Assembly (NCBI GenBank): GCA_037903475.1
Contig: JBAJFG010000611.1
Span: 2,046,001 to 2,110,000 of the forward strand
Direction: 5' to 3'
Source of the DNA: Ancylostoma caninum
Taxonomy: Eukaryota > Nematoda > Chromadorea > Rhabditida > Ancylostomatidae
DNA: 64,000 bases
Translations under genes and position numbers: made by a program
The notes under the pieces: model-generated
Seen by the model: the letters and a program-made list of their open reading frames with translations, nothing else
Database searches by the model: none
Told to the model about the DNA's origin: nothing
Shown here: piece after piece, positions 51,801-63,229 of the stretch
How the letters are laid out: each line of letters begins with the position of its first letter
How positions within the stretch are numbered: the stretch's first letter is position 1

Positions 51801-54800
51801 TCCTACCTGCCAGGCTGAGTTGTTTTCCTCCAAGTTCAAGAAGAAAAAGTTGAGGACGCTGACTGCGTTGTTGGTGATTGCTCGAAGACGCTTCTGGATG
51901 ACAGTTGAACATCTTTTTTTGCTGTTTTGGAGGAGAATTCTCACGGTTTTCACCCTTAGACCCTATGGCGAATCCATGAATGCTGCAGCTCTAGTAAAAC
52001 CTCCAGTGTATGCTTCATCCGGCTCAAGCGTTACTAAAATTGATGCCAGGATCGAAGTTCTTGATTTCTTGACCATTTTCGTAATTATAACCTAGTCACA
52101 GGGAAAATTTGAAGGAAATAGAAGTGACTATATTACAACTATAACTATATTACAGCGTTCTAGGTCGAGCGTGAACGAGCTGAAGTTGAAAGGCTTCGTC
52201 AACTGAAGCAACAAAGTCTGGCCAGAGAAGCTGCTGCTAGGGTTCATCCAAGGCAGTTCACTGTACGTCCAGCATGGATCCGCATACACCATTTCAAACT
52301 TCTTTATATTTCCAGATGGGCAGTGGAGTCTCCGTTGGTTCTAACAGTACCACTAAAAAGTCGTCGAAAATCCAGAGTGGCTTTCGCCACTGTAGGTTAA
52401 ACTCGCAGCTGTAATGTCTGATGTAATACCTCAAATAACAAAACGTGCATGTTACAGCTAGTGGAGATTCAATCTATGACGAAGAACCAGTGAAAGTAAG
52501 CGCTGTAGCCGAACATCAGCTGAACAACGGTAAAACGGTTAGTCGTAAAATTTTAGAGGCTTGCCTGCAGAAAATGCCCTGTGTGGGAGCATGTTATGAA
52601 TTTTCTCACATTTATCCAAGAAATCTTCTCAGATAGGCATAGGATTGGCATGAACGTTTTGCTTCACTTCAATGTTTACTCCTTTTTGAAGCAGTCGTCG
52701 CTACCAAAACTGAGATGCAGGCATGCGCGACACTGTTTCTTTCGTATTCATTCTGTCAATGCCTGTTGACGTTGACAGTAATGTTTTTCATTGATAATGG
52801 CCTCATTCCCGTTATCTGTCACAAATCAGCAGAGCTTCTAGCTTCTGCTAATGCACGGATTCTGGAAGAAACATCGAAGTAGCGTCACTTTCTAAGCCAA
52901 TGCCACGTGATTTAACGAACAAGTATGTTACAGTACGGATGGCCGAAGGAGGGTTAACGTCAATAATGAGGCTGACATTAGAGGGCACCAAGGAAATCGT
53001 CTGCAGCTGCATACCAAAAGAGGGAGCAAAACAATCCTTTAAGAATGATTAGAAGGCATTCAGGCCTCTCTCTTTTTCAGACATTCGTATCCTTTGCATC
53101 TACTCCTGAATGATTAATTAAATGAACTGAGTTATTCGATTTTTATTCGGTCCTAAGGATAGGGAGGGCATGAGGAAAATCCCAGAAGAAAGTGATGAGA
53201 GGATAGCATCGATATATGGCTCAGGTTCCGATTACATAGGGTTTTTTAACCGGAGCAGAGAATGCTGACACTTTTGAAGGCATCCAAATGCGGCTGATAA
53301 GCCTTAGCACGAATTCTCGCTAGAAATTCGTAGAATTTTGATATTGCCACTCCAAGGACACTCTTAAGACCACAACGGAGTTACAGAACATCCGTTAATA
53401 AGTGGATGGACCGCAAGATACCGCGAGTTAAACATAGTATACCAAACAACTTCTGGTTTGAGTTTTTGCTGGTTTGAGCGAGAAAATAAGTTTTGCTAAA
53501 TTTCAGAGAAAATGAGTTAGTGCCAGGAAGACGTGAAAGGGACGAGTCCAGTTTAAAAGAAGGGGATGTATTAATGTGCTCCTGTGGAGTAGTTGGCTAA
53601 ACATCTACCGATTCTGATAGCCGCTGGCTCCAGTGCTTGCTGAATCGGTCCACACCAGCTACGTACACCCACGGGATCTGGCAAAAAGTGTCCTGACGGA
53701 TTTGAAGCACACTTAGAACTTTAGTCCTATGTTTGGTCTCATCACAAACAACGTGATAGTATAGGAAATATTTGCGAGCTAGTTTTATATGTTCTATATG
53801 TTAAAATGTAACCAATAAAAGCAGGATAACAGTCTCTCAGAATGATTAAAGGGCAGTCGAAAATGGAGCCCAAAAAATAACGGTCCGGGATCTACCCATC
53901 ACTGCTTATTCTGTACTGGAGCGGTTGAACAGTAGCTCATCTTCCTAGCACGTCCGCACATTTCTTGCGGTCGAATCACTTTAACTTGACTACTGGAGCG
54001 ATTTTTACAACAGTTAGGAAAATTCCTTGAAGATGTTCATGCCTACTCTTACTTGGGTTGGATTTATTTGAAATTATCGAAGCTCAAACATTGTAAACGT
54101 CATTTTGGGAAAAGTTTTGTCTTGAGAAGTGTCGGAGTAAATAGTTTCCCTTGCGTCTTACATGCAGTAATATACACGCATCTGATCAGTTTTGGAAAAG
54201 ATTCACTATTTCGGTTACGTCGCGCAAGATTACATTTACAGCTAATATGTTCGTGAAACAGAACACCCCACAAGAGTAATGTTCGGCGTTTCATCCTGAG
54301 CGGAGTGCTTTGAGAAGGAATTAAGTTTGTAGCAGAAGAACTCCAGTGACATACCATTCTTTTTTTTTAAGGTTTGACGTGTAAGGATTCCTTACTGGTT
54401 ATGTACAGGATTCTCTCCTTCGCATTGCATTGTTGACCATGCATATTTGCTGGGTTTTGGGAGTGTTCAGCAGAGATAAAGCCCACATTTGAATAAACGT
54501 CTATGAACCCTTGAGAATACATGGAATACTGAGTTCGACTTTGCTTGCGTGGAAAAAAATTAAGAAATTAAAAAATGCTATTCATATCTCATATAAATAT
54601 GTTTTAAAACTACCAATGCATGATAACTTATAGTCTTTACATTACTCATAGCTAGTTGATTTCGACCTTTAATCACTTGAAACAAGCTGTTGATGTTCAG
54701 GTTTCCACGATCGAAGGCATTGATTTGGTTGTGCCAGAAATGGAAGTCGTAAAGGTATCCTCGAAAAATCCTCATATCCGTAAAGTAATCATTGGAGGAG

Positions 54801-55985
54801 ATCAAGCTCCCACTGAGGAGGATAAGGTGAATATCCAAGGCGTATGCGAAATCGCTCCACATCTACATATGTGTTCATGTTCTTGGTGTTTAGACGATCC
54901 TTTTGTTTGGACCCGTTAAATCTGGTAAAACTACAACGATAAACAGTATGCTTAACTACTTGTACGACGTGAAACGGGAGAATAATTTCAGGTATTTTAC
55001 ATTTTAAACCGGAGCACATTTCAGTGAGTAATCCAGGAAATATGTATACACATTAATCAGGTTCGTGCTCGATGCGGAAAACAAGAGAACCGACACTTTA
55101 ACTGCTTATGTCATCAACAATACTGTATTGCCGTTCAGCGTTACTGTAGTTGATACGCCAGGTGTTGTAAGCAGAGAAGGCAATACAACTGTTTCGACGC
55201 TAATCAAGACGTGGTTTGAACAGGTATTATTGGTTTACCAAAAACTCATAATCTATTTATCAACTTAATTAGCCAATCTATAAGCAAAACAATTTTAAAG
55301 GAGCTTCGGGAAGCCGGGACGTTCCGCTTGGATGTCATTTCCATTGTGCTGTACCACAACGAAAAATCGCTCGGATGGCCCTTCGTTAATGAGCTGGCCG
55401 CAGTCAAGCACATGCTCGGCGACGATCTGAAAACGAACGTCCTGCCCATCATTACCAGTTCGGAGGTAGTTTTTTTTTTCAAAAGTAGACACATCCCCTT
55501 GCCACGAAGGTTTTGTGCATAGAGCTCGTTGCACTACGGCGCAAAAATAAAAGATACATATTTAGCCATACAGCTTTTTCTTCAGGTTCTGCCGCAGCCC
55601 GTCGCTGTTCGATCCTTAGCGCTAGCGAATATTTCTTTTGTGGAGTACTACAAGGTGAGATTTAAATATATAACTTGGTTCAGATATTTGCATTATTCTC
55701 TGCTCCATCGAATGTGAATATTTAGTTGAACAATATTGGGTTTATGCCGAACACCCAAGGTATACCGAAGCTGCAGCACAATCTTTTCTTCTCCCATGGC
55801 ATGGCATCCCTCGAAGCTTACTTCAGGGTGTGTTAAGCTATTGCCTGGCACAGATATGTGAGACATCAGATATTTTTTCAATATTTTAGGACCTGCAAGA
55901 ACTCATACACCCACTACTTGCAATCCTACGAGGTGCAGAGCGATCTTCTTCTGTCTATTCATTCTCTGATAACAGCATTTACTAG
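45831..55985 (+). CDS. P-loop GTPase (septin/AIG1-like) with long N-terminus
   Basis: Proposed exons: 45831-45932, 47062-47202, 48252-48443, 48578-48656, 49051-49082, 49425-49572, 51144-51241, 51356-51412, 51477-51599, 52164-52262, 52316-52391, 52458-52495, 54701-54826, 54894-54991, 55061-55223, 55301-55465, 55586-55654, 55726-55827, 55890-55985. All introns are GT-AG with agreeing phases; 2004 nt gives 667 aa plus TAG. Residues 1-280 are polar and low-complexity: His-rich near the start (HHEHTEHFH, AQDHHHAIQH), then acidic and Ser/Gly-rich. About 296-350 is a charged helix, probably coiled coil (VERERAEVERLRQLKQQ). The GTPase domain starts at about 438: G1 is GPVKSGKT (443-450), then TTINSMLNYLY. 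The switch region is around 480-490 and G3 is DTPG (501-504). LDVISIV, NVLPIITSS and KLNNIGF follow, as in a scattered animal GTPase family. A canonical NKxD G4 motif is not seen. It likely binds GTP, perhaps on membranes or filaments (inference). The first exon is least certain. Confidence 0.83.
46269..46590. repeat. 322 bp foldback in first intron of GTPase gene
   Basis: Two arms of about 150 bp are near-perfect inverted copies around a short centre (AAAAAAAAAA at about 46430). Matching blocks include TACCCGAGATTGATAAAC / GTTTATCAATCTCGGGTA, TTCAGGGCCTGAAAGGGC / CCCTTTCAGGCCCTGAAG and TCGTCGACTCTACCAGA / CTGGTAGAGTCGACGA. A foldback or MITE-type insertion explains this. In the pre-mRNA it would form a long hairpin. 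Confidence 0.9.
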
Positions 55986-56862
55986 AAAAATGGTGGAAGC
56001 GTCCGATAGCCCTACTCTAACCCCAGTGCTCCAACAGATCAGTCCGCAATTTAAGATGCTGCAAAATTATGCTTCATGAAGCCCCTTTTGATGTTTTTGT
56101 AGTTGAGTGAGTATGCGATGAGAGTCTTCTGTTCAATTTTACTCACACTTTTGTCAGAACAATGTATGCTGAAAATTCGAGAGCACAAAACATTAAAATC
56201 TCGTTGATGGAGGTGATCAAGAAGCTCATATCGCATATCCACCATTGAAAGAAAGAAATTTCTAAGTTAGGTTAATTAGAGTACATTTGTGAGTATGTGA
56301 GAAATTAAATATTACAAAGGTCTAATATATTTCAGATATGTATCTAGCCGTACTATAAGAACTGATATGAATTGTTTGCATGAAGTTTCTGATATACTGC
56401 AATACTGAAATATGCTCACCTTCTATTATAGTTTACGTTGAGTATAACGTTTCTTTATCTGGTTGTCAGTGACTTTCTAGCGATCGAAGAATTTTGCAAA
56501 ATGTAGCTATGATACGACTATTAGCTAAAAATGAAGGATCCACTTCTAAGAGCTCACTTCTGAGAGTCAGCAAAAACACTAAAGTGAGGTGGAGTCTTGC
56601 TTAGCTGTGCCCTCTAACTAATAGATGAATCGATCATCGCCTCCTGGAACGATGGAGCAATATGAGCGGAAGAGTCCCACGATGAAGTACAGCTCAATTC
56701 GGAAAAAAAAGACTCCAGGCAGGGTAAAGAACAGGTGCGGTATTTCAAAACACCCCTACGTATCTAGAGAAGTAAAGCAAAAAAAGCAAAGGGGGGGAAG
56801 GTGCGTTGTATTTTTTCTTTATGAATGATTCTCGTCCTGCGCCCCCTACACTATATGTAGTA
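55986..56862. other. 3' flank of GTPase gene
   Basis: AT-rich noncoding DNA. The frame opposite or alternative to the last exon (55858-56079) is rejected because exon phase supports the DLQELIHPLL frame ending at 55985. A variant poly(A) hexamer ATTAAA is at 56304-56309. Confidence 0.4.
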
Positions 56863-57824
56863 TAGGGGTATCAAAAAGTTTCCGGCCTCGATCTGTTCAA
56901 TCCCTTTTTCCTCAAAACTTCAGTAGTGTAGCCAGAAGTCTTTAAAGCCACCATGCCAAGTTTCATATTCTCAAGATGACTCGTTCAAAAACGATGGCGA
57001 TTTTTTCTAGCCTACCTACAGTGGGTTTCACATGCTTCTCGACAGCGCACCCCTCCACAGATCAAGGACTGCTGTTGTTGCCACACTAGAACGCGGATTT
57101 GAATCAGTGAATCACACATCCTATAGTCCGGCCCTGGATCCAGGAAATACTATCCGCCGGGAAATGTGAAACAGTATCTTCGAGTAATGAGATTCAGGAT
57201 CGAAAATGAGGTGAAGTCGGCTTTTGGAAGATACTCTGCCTCATGCGATAAAAAGCGCTACTTAAACGGTTTAAAGGCAGCACTCACGGAAATTTTCACT
57301 TCTGAAATGAGTCGCCCACCATGTAGCTGGCCGCTGGACAATCGCAACAGTAAGTCGGACACCTTGAATGGCCGCCCACCTGCGAAGATACTGCCGTGGA
57401 CACATCTGCCGCTCTGGACATTAGGGTTCCGACGCGCCAACTAACGCCGTTGACAAGGTGTGCGCCTGTGGTTCAGCGCGCGCTTGTTTATGAAATTCGT
57501 ACCATTTGCAGGGTCCCGTGGCGGGACCGATCACGGAACACTCGTCCGCGCTGTGGACACACATAAAATACCGCCATCACTTTCTGTGTTTTTCGCGTGT
57601 TTCACACTACTTCATCGTTGTCAATGAGTTCATCGTCCCTAAAAACCCCGATATATCGCGAAATCTTCAACTCAAAAATTTCCGTGAGTGCTGCCTTTAA
57701 GGAATTCAAATTGAGCTAAGAAAAGTGTATGAGTGTTCGAGGGACCTATATTTTATTACAGCAAAATTTTGTCGCTGTAGACATTTTGGAAGTAGTCTAG
57801 GCCGGAAACTTTTTGATACCCCTA
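56863..57824. mobile_element. mariner-type TIR element carrying a nested insertion
   Basis: The left end TAGGGGTATCAAAAAGTTTC and its inverted right end GAAACTTTTTGATACCCCTA form a TIR of about 26 bp (through CGGCCT) with at most one mismatch, in TA context on both sides. The termini share AAAAAGTTTCCGG with the TACGAGGG elements elsewhere in the window, suggesting a related transposase. A separate TTAA-flanked element (57271-57700) sits inside; without it the element would be about 530 bp and non-coding. Confidence 0.8.
57271..57700. mobile_element. TTAA-flanked inverted-repeat element, copy A
   Basis: TTAA is followed by AGGCAGCACTCACGGAAATT, and the right end is AATTTCCGTGAGTGCTGCCT followed by TTAA; the TIR of about 22 bp is perfect. 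The 430 bp interior shows no transposase. A TTAA duplication is the hallmark of piggyBac-superfamily transposition, but the termini do not start with the usual CCY, so the superfamily is only suggested. It is inserted within the 56863-57824 element. Confidence 0.8.
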
Positions 57825-58278
57825 TATGCATACATTGAGTTCGGCGGAATGGCAGTCGGCTTCAATCTAGTAAGTATAGTGAAGGAAATGGCGTCCATAC
57901 TCGAACACATTATGCGAGCTATGGATGAGATGGATGAGATTTTGCACACCTCTACGATCTCTGCAGTTACTTCATATTCCTCATCACAGTGAATCGGTAC
58001 AGCAATAGAGAGTAATAGTGATAAATAATAGATTCAGTAACTAGAGAAAGTAGTATGTAATTGTAATTGTAATTGTAATTCACATTAAATTTTGTGAGTT
58101 TTAGTTCAATAATGCAAGAATTACATCGAAGTTCAGCTGAAACCCTCTGTGGAGCTTTTCCCGCTCCTATGCGATTCCGCGTTCCATTACGGAAGAGATT
58201 ACTGTGCCTTCCACCACAGGGCAGGTGCGAAAAATGTGCGTGTATCGCAACCTTATCGCGCCTGCCTTGTGGTGGACT
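57825..58278. other. spacer, nothing supported
   Basis: AT-rich spacer with a short TAATTG repeat at about 58058-58081. Overlapping plus frames at 58094-58403 run into the next transposon and are not supported as genes. Confidence 0.35.
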
Positions 58279-59164
58279 TTAAAGGCAGTGTCCAGGCAGA
58301 ATTTTCGAGTATTCGGTTTCTGTGGTTTTTAGGCCAGTTTGGCTTACTCATTCCAGATACGAAACTTACAGATCAGAAAACCCTCGAAAAAACCCTTTTC
58401 TGAGACCCTTCTGAACTGGTTCGGACGAGATGCCCGAAGAGAGGGCGCAGAGAAAATTTTCATCGATCGATAGATTGATTCGCTGGTCTTAGCTTCAATA
58501 AGTCAGTTCGTTTTCCTTCAGGGGTCCGTATCACTGCTACAGCACTTATTGTGCAGATTTAACAAGAAGAGGTATATTTCGATTATTGGTGTTGTCGGCA
58601 ATGTATGTTGGCAGTGCAGAAACTGTCTTTTCACAAAATGAGTTTTTCTTTTTCTCCGTTTCTTGGTATCATGGTAACTAATTGATGTGAAGGTCGAGAT
58701 TGATTATCAAAATATTTCGCTGCCCTTATGGTATATGAATAACCACCTCCGCAATGTGATCGTCGAACACTCCTTCAAGTATAGACCCGTAAACCGCAGG
58801 TCCAGGATCATCTAAAACGAGGAACTGGAGTGTTGAGCAGCAGTACCTGAATGTTTGGATCACATACGCAAATTTGAGACGCAAACACGAAGATGAATAA
58901 ACCACGGTAGGGAGACGCTGCCAATATCATTTTGATATTTTCCAACGATGCTCCACGTCACACCAATTCCACGCGCGAAATGGCACACGCCGGGTGGGCG
59001 GGCTGGACACTGGAGATGGGTTTGGGCACTGGGTCTAAGGCGGATATCTCACTTATTTCTGTGACTTTTTCGCTGAAACTTTGACAATTGCCTATGGACC
59101 CGACACGCTGTCATAATCTAATGAGCACTCAAGCTCAAAGGTTTTGCCTGGACACGGCCTTTAA
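58279..59164. mobile_element. TTAA-flanked inverted-repeat element, copy C
   Basis: The left end TTAAAGGCAGTGTCCAGGCA and the inverted right end TGCCTGGACACGGCCTTTAA match with one mismatch. TTAA lies at both outer borders (58279-58282, 59161-59164). The first six bases after TTAA (AGGCAG or AGGCCG) relate it to copies A and B, but the rest of the TIR differs, so it is a sister subfamily. It is 886 bp with no recognisable transposase. Confidence 0.75.
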
Positions 59165-59170
59165 AGTCTT

Positions 59171-59642
59171 TACGCGCAATCGGCGGAAAATTTTTGACCG
59201 CGCCCAGCATGGGGCGCGTGCGCGGCGCTGCCCTTTTGTGGCAGCGGTCCCCCGTCGTTCGTCAGATTTTTGGCCCAGGTGAGTGTTTTTCTTTCATTTT
59301 TTTTCATTTATTGAAGTGTATCTGAAGGTGTGAGGCCTGTGGCTTACCGATGCCGACCCACGGCCCCGCATGCCTCATAAAAACAATAAAAACAAGCATT
59401 TGCGGCATGCATGGGGAAAACGTGCAAAATATGAGGCATGCGGGGCCGTCCGGTCGATATCGGTCAGCCACAGGCCTCACAGCTTCAGATAAACTTCAGT
59501 TTAAAAAATGAAAGAAAAACACTCACCTGGACCAAGAATCTGACGAACGACTGGGGACCGCTGCCACAAGAGGGCCGCGCCGCGCACGCGCCCCATGCTG
59601 GGTGCGCTAGAAAATTCCCCCCCCCCCCCCCGATTGCGCGTA
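59171..59642. repeat. 472 bp palindrome directly beside copy C
   Basis: TACGCGCAATCGG at 59171 pairs with CCGATTGCGCGTA ending at 59642, and pairing continues for most of both arms. Matched blocks include CCCAGCATGGGGCGCG / CGCGCCCCATGCTGGG, TTGTGGCAGCGGTCCCC / GGGACCGCTGCCACAA, CCCAGGTGAGTGTTTTTC / GAAAAACACTCACCTGG and GAGGCCTGTGGCT / AGCCACAGGCCTC. The centre is near 59405. The right arm contains a poly-C run (59617-59631) not mirrored on the left. A long foldback element is the simplest reading; the arms are GC-rich relative to flanks. Confidence 0.85.
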
Positions 59643-59944
59643 AGGAGTTTACATTAATTGGGAGTAGCAGAGAGATGAGCACAACGCGTCTAAAGCGAAG
59701 AGAGAGCAGGGAGTGACAACACGAATTTCTACGTAAAAACAAGTCAAAACATGTCTAAGATTGTTCAGACAATTTCAGTTTTCTACCAATCTCATCCTTC
59801 TTTTTCTTTGTTGTGTTTAGTAAGTTAAATATGCTCAGACTTATTGGGCACGTTTCCTTAAAACTGGCAGGTCTGTCTATGATGTCTGGAATTTGTATTG
59901 CAGATTGAGAAAGGAACACTGATAAAAATTAGTATGAGATCTGT
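59643..59944. other. short spacer, nothing supported
   Basis: AT-rich spacer between the palindrome and the 3' end of the degraded retrotransposon. No tyrosine recombinase motif was recognised here although that is where one would be expected for an intact DIRS-like element. Confidence 0.35.
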
Positions 59945-59994
59945 TTAATTGCTCATTACAATGCAAGGACTGTGTACCACTAAGAAAGGGCGTG

Positions 59995-60118
59995 GTTTAC
60001 GACCAGGTGAGAGCAAGGAAGGGGGTACGAATTTGAGAGCTTCAAATCGCACGTAGCACGGGGTGCATTTGAAGCTCTCAAATACGTACCCCCTTCTTGC
60101 TGTCACTTGGGCGTAAAC
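59995..60118. repeat. 124 bp palindrome within retrotransposon tail
   Basis: GTTTACGACCAGGTGA at 59995 pairs with CACTTGGGCGTAAAC ending at 60118. The inner blocks AAGGGGGTACG / CGTACCCCCTT and TTTGAGAGCTTCAAAT / ATTTGAAGCTCTCAAA pair closely around a centre near 60057. It may be a local inverted duplication or a small foldback insertion in the degraded element. Confidence 0.75.
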
Positions 60119-60430
60119 ATAACTTAGCTCCAGGCTAAGCTGCGCCTTTTTCCCAAAATGCACAAAAACAATTCCTGCTGAGTCATAAGTTTTGCCCATG
60201 CAAGAGTTTTGGCTATCATAAAAGTAGGCGGCACTAACCATAAGGGACGTCCTTTCCAAACATCTGTTTGGTCGAAGGCATCGATTCCACTTTAAAATGG
60301 ACACCACTCTCTGGAATAGAATATCCTACACTTCGAGTTTGCATCTGAGGCAAACATGTCCACTTCAAACACCATGAATCTTTTTAAACCGCTGTTGCTG
60401 TTCTACTGTTTATTCCTCAGTCGTCATGAT

Positions 60431-60950
60431 CTATCTCTCTGCTACGCTGTGCGCTAACCTATTGTGTTCTCTGGGTATCCACCTTACTGTGATCGATTCC
60501 AAGAAAACTTTCCAAGTCCTAGATGTTTTGTGCTCGCTGTTGCAGAAGTGAAATAAGATTGCCTGTTTAAAAACTTTGCAGGCCACCTTATTATCCGAAC
60601 ATAGTGTAACATTTCCTGACACCAAATAACTGAATGAGATCCAACCAAAATAGATTGCATACAATTCTCTGCTAGCACTTGATGTATTCAATAAATTCGT
60701 AGACAGTTCCTTGTGAAAAACTACGGGCTCATTTGCTTTCAGCACAGCCCCAACTGCATGAGCTAAAACATCTACTTCTATTAAGAAGTCTGGATGAGGA
60801 TTAGCTTCTATATCAAGAGATATTTAGAAGTTGTTCTTAAACTTTTCCAACCAGAAATTGACTTCCCTTCTCTCTACCTCACTCAATTTCCATATACAGC
60901 TCAAAGCGCACTCATTCGATTGGGCCTGCGATACTGCTGACTCTATAGCC
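60431..60950 (-). pseudogene. RNase H domain of DIRS-like polyprotein
   Basis: Minus-strand blocks in order are ERREVNFWLEKF, then after an in-frame stop ISLDIEAN, EVDVLAHAVGAVL (start of the RNase H fold with its acidic residue), NTSSASRELYAI, VTLCSDNKVAC (second acidic block) and RWIPREHNRLAHSVAE (end of the domain, canonical D often replacing H). The main open part is 60431-60745. The TAA between the KNNF and ISLD blocks marks it as non-functional. Confidence 0.8.
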
Positions 60951-61575
60951 TTTGATCATTTTCTGTCCTTTCCTGAATTTATGAGACATTGAAGCAAATG
61001 TGCCTGTCCATTTCAATCTCACTCATAAAGATTGAAAACTCGTTGCGTGTAGGCGAAGTATATTCTTCCTAGCGTTCTGTATTCTGCCCTCAGTGAGTGG
61101 AAGACAGGAGCTTTCTAAACCTATGCAAAATCCTAACCAGTTTCTGTGTTTCATTTATTTATGAATACACTCAAAGCGCGCAGCCAGAAAAGCGCGCGAT
61201 GCATTAAAGAAATAGAGGTAGAAAAATGAAGATGGAGGAAAGATGGAAAAAAGATGGAGGAAGAGGCGAGGACATTTCGAAGAAAAATGTTGTAATGCCA
61301 GACAGTTAAAGCAAAAAAAAAATTCCTTCGCAGACAAGGTCCCATCCAGAGTTGAGGAGATTTTTTGGAGAAGCTGCATAAGCTACGGGTATTGTGAGAC
61401 TACAACCACTTGGGAATACACTGTAGCGATAGTAATCAGCGGAAAATCCATTTATCTGCTGTCAGAAAAATTCGGAATCCACAGAAAGCCAGTCGTCACA
61501 CTAACAAGGAGGAGTGGGTATTCGAAGTTTTGCCACCACAACCATCATCTCTACAAGAACATGTACAGCCCAACT

Positions 61576-62020
61576 TTAAAGACAGCACTCACGATAAAAA
61601 CGTCGTCGATTTTTTTTATGAAATTCTACTCTGGAGGCTACTCTTGTGCCCATAGTAGAGGAAAGACCATCAAAAAAGGCTACGTTTGCAAGAAAACTAT
61701 GTTGGAATTCGCCAATACATGCCCATTTGTACGAGATCTATCGCGTGAGATGGCTGCGACCACCGTGGTGCAGAGAGGATCACCGCTATCCGAAAATGCT
61801 GATCGATCCTTTATCAGCTGAGAAACACAGCCGCACACGATCAAAGAGAATGGGGCGGGGTTGAGCATGGCGGGCGCATTTGTACATGCGTACGAGTTTT
61901 GTTACTCGAGTAACTGCATGATTCGGAGTGATTCCTTCTGCAGTAACACTCCAGTTGATGACAGCTTTAAAACAAGCACAAATGCAAGAAAACTTTTCTC
62001 AGCGTGAGTGCTGCCTTTAA
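61576..62020. mobile_element. TTAA-flanked inverted-repeat element, copy B
   Basis: TTAAAGACAGCACTCACG at the left and CGTGAGTGCTGCCTTTAA at the right form a TIR with one mismatch, closely matching copy A over the first 14 bases. The length of 445 bp is also similar to copy A. It sits between the RT and RNase H parts of the degraded retrotransposon, so it inserted after that element. The 192-codon plus frame 61243-61821 crosses its left border and is therefore not a gene. Confidence 0.78.
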
Positions 62021-62529
62021 AATGAAAACAGGTGTATACGTACAACTGTAGCACATATCCTAAAACTTAAATGTAATAAGATGGACGAATGGTACACCTG
62101 TTTCCTAGACAGCATACTGCTATGTATAGTCTGCGGCGGTCCAAGGTTGGCATTCTGGAAAAGAAGGGCACTGGCCCGCCAAGACTGCTAGTCCAATAGC
62201 GTACGAGAGGACTCCGAGTACCATCATGGTGCGCCGCCAACTTCAGCCAGAAAACACCACCAACGTCGTAGTAAGATCAGTGTCTAGTTATGAGGAGGTC
62301 GGAGGAAAAAACCGTCAATAGCGCCATCGGAACAACAGAGGCTATAGGACAATCCAAGAATGACAACGTAATCATAAGGAAGTTTTGATGTTGGGCTCCA
62401 GTACATAAGTGTTGGGTGGTGACTGCGAGAACCAAAAAGGATATTTGAATTAAGTGAACGACTGTGCGATGGAAAAGACAAGGAAAGAGCGCAGGGAGGG
62501 AAAAGCGCAATCCGAGGAGTAGTAGGGGC

Positions 62530-63211
62530 AGCTATGACCACTTCACGCGTTGACTGGGAAGCCAATGACACCTCTCTTCTGAGGAAAACCATCTGCAATT
62601 GGTGAAATCTTGTTTGATTTGCCGCGTTTGTTTTTCACAAATTGGTCTGGAATGATACCAGATCAAGTCATCGTCTAGGTACATCGCTACGCCTTTTACT
62701 TCAGATCTCCACCTTCTAATGGATGGCCTGAGAAGTTTGGTAAAAATGTGAGGAACCGATGATAGCCCGAAAAGAAGGACAGTAAATTTATAATAAACTT
62801 GATTCCACATGGATCCCTAGAATACTTGATGTTTTTCTCTGATTCGTACACGGTGGTAACCACTTTCAAGACCAAATGAAGTCATAAAACCTGATGTTAG
62901 AAGAAGATGGATGACTTTGGACATGTCCTCGAAACTTCTCTTTTATGAATGATTGGTTTAAATAAGATAAATCTAAAACTGAACGCATTTTCTTATCTTT
63001 TGCTACACTAAGAGGGTTGATGAATAAACTTGAAGCATCTTCATTTGAGACTTGACAAATTGAACCGCTTTTAAGCTCTGAAATTGTGGTTGATACAAAA
63101 TCTGGATGCTCGAGAGCTGAACTGTTGTTATTAACACTAGTGGAAGGCTCAGGAGCCCTTTCAAATGGTATGCTGTATCCATGCAGAGTAGTATCGAAAA
63201 CCAATCTGTTT
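62530..63211 (-). pseudogene. reverse transcriptase domain of DIRS-like element
   Basis: Minus-strand frame 63204-62866 carries SLFINPLSVAKDKKMRSVLD (RT motif with the first region after the fingers) and ends FYDFIWS before a stop. After a break, 62810-62532 carries VYYKFTVLLFGLSSVPHIFT and VAMYLDDDLIWYHS, the YLDD catalytic core, and ends LPSQRVKW. The order and the GLSS-P-IF-K and YLDD motifs are those of DIRS/Gypsy-like RTs. The stop and frameshift in the middle make it a pseudogene. Confidence 0.85.
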
Positions 63212-63229
63212 GGCTCAAGAGCCCTTTCA

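Noticed and set aside
55858..56079. Alternative frame (73 codons) at the last GTPase exon.
   Set aside because: The preceding exon ends in phase 0 at 55827, which selects the DLQELIHPLLAIL frame ending in TAG at 55985.
61243..61821. A 192-codon plus-strand frame, the longest in the window.
   Set aside because: It crosses the left border of TTAA copy B at 61576 and has no recognisable domain; it starts inside degraded retrotransposon sequence.
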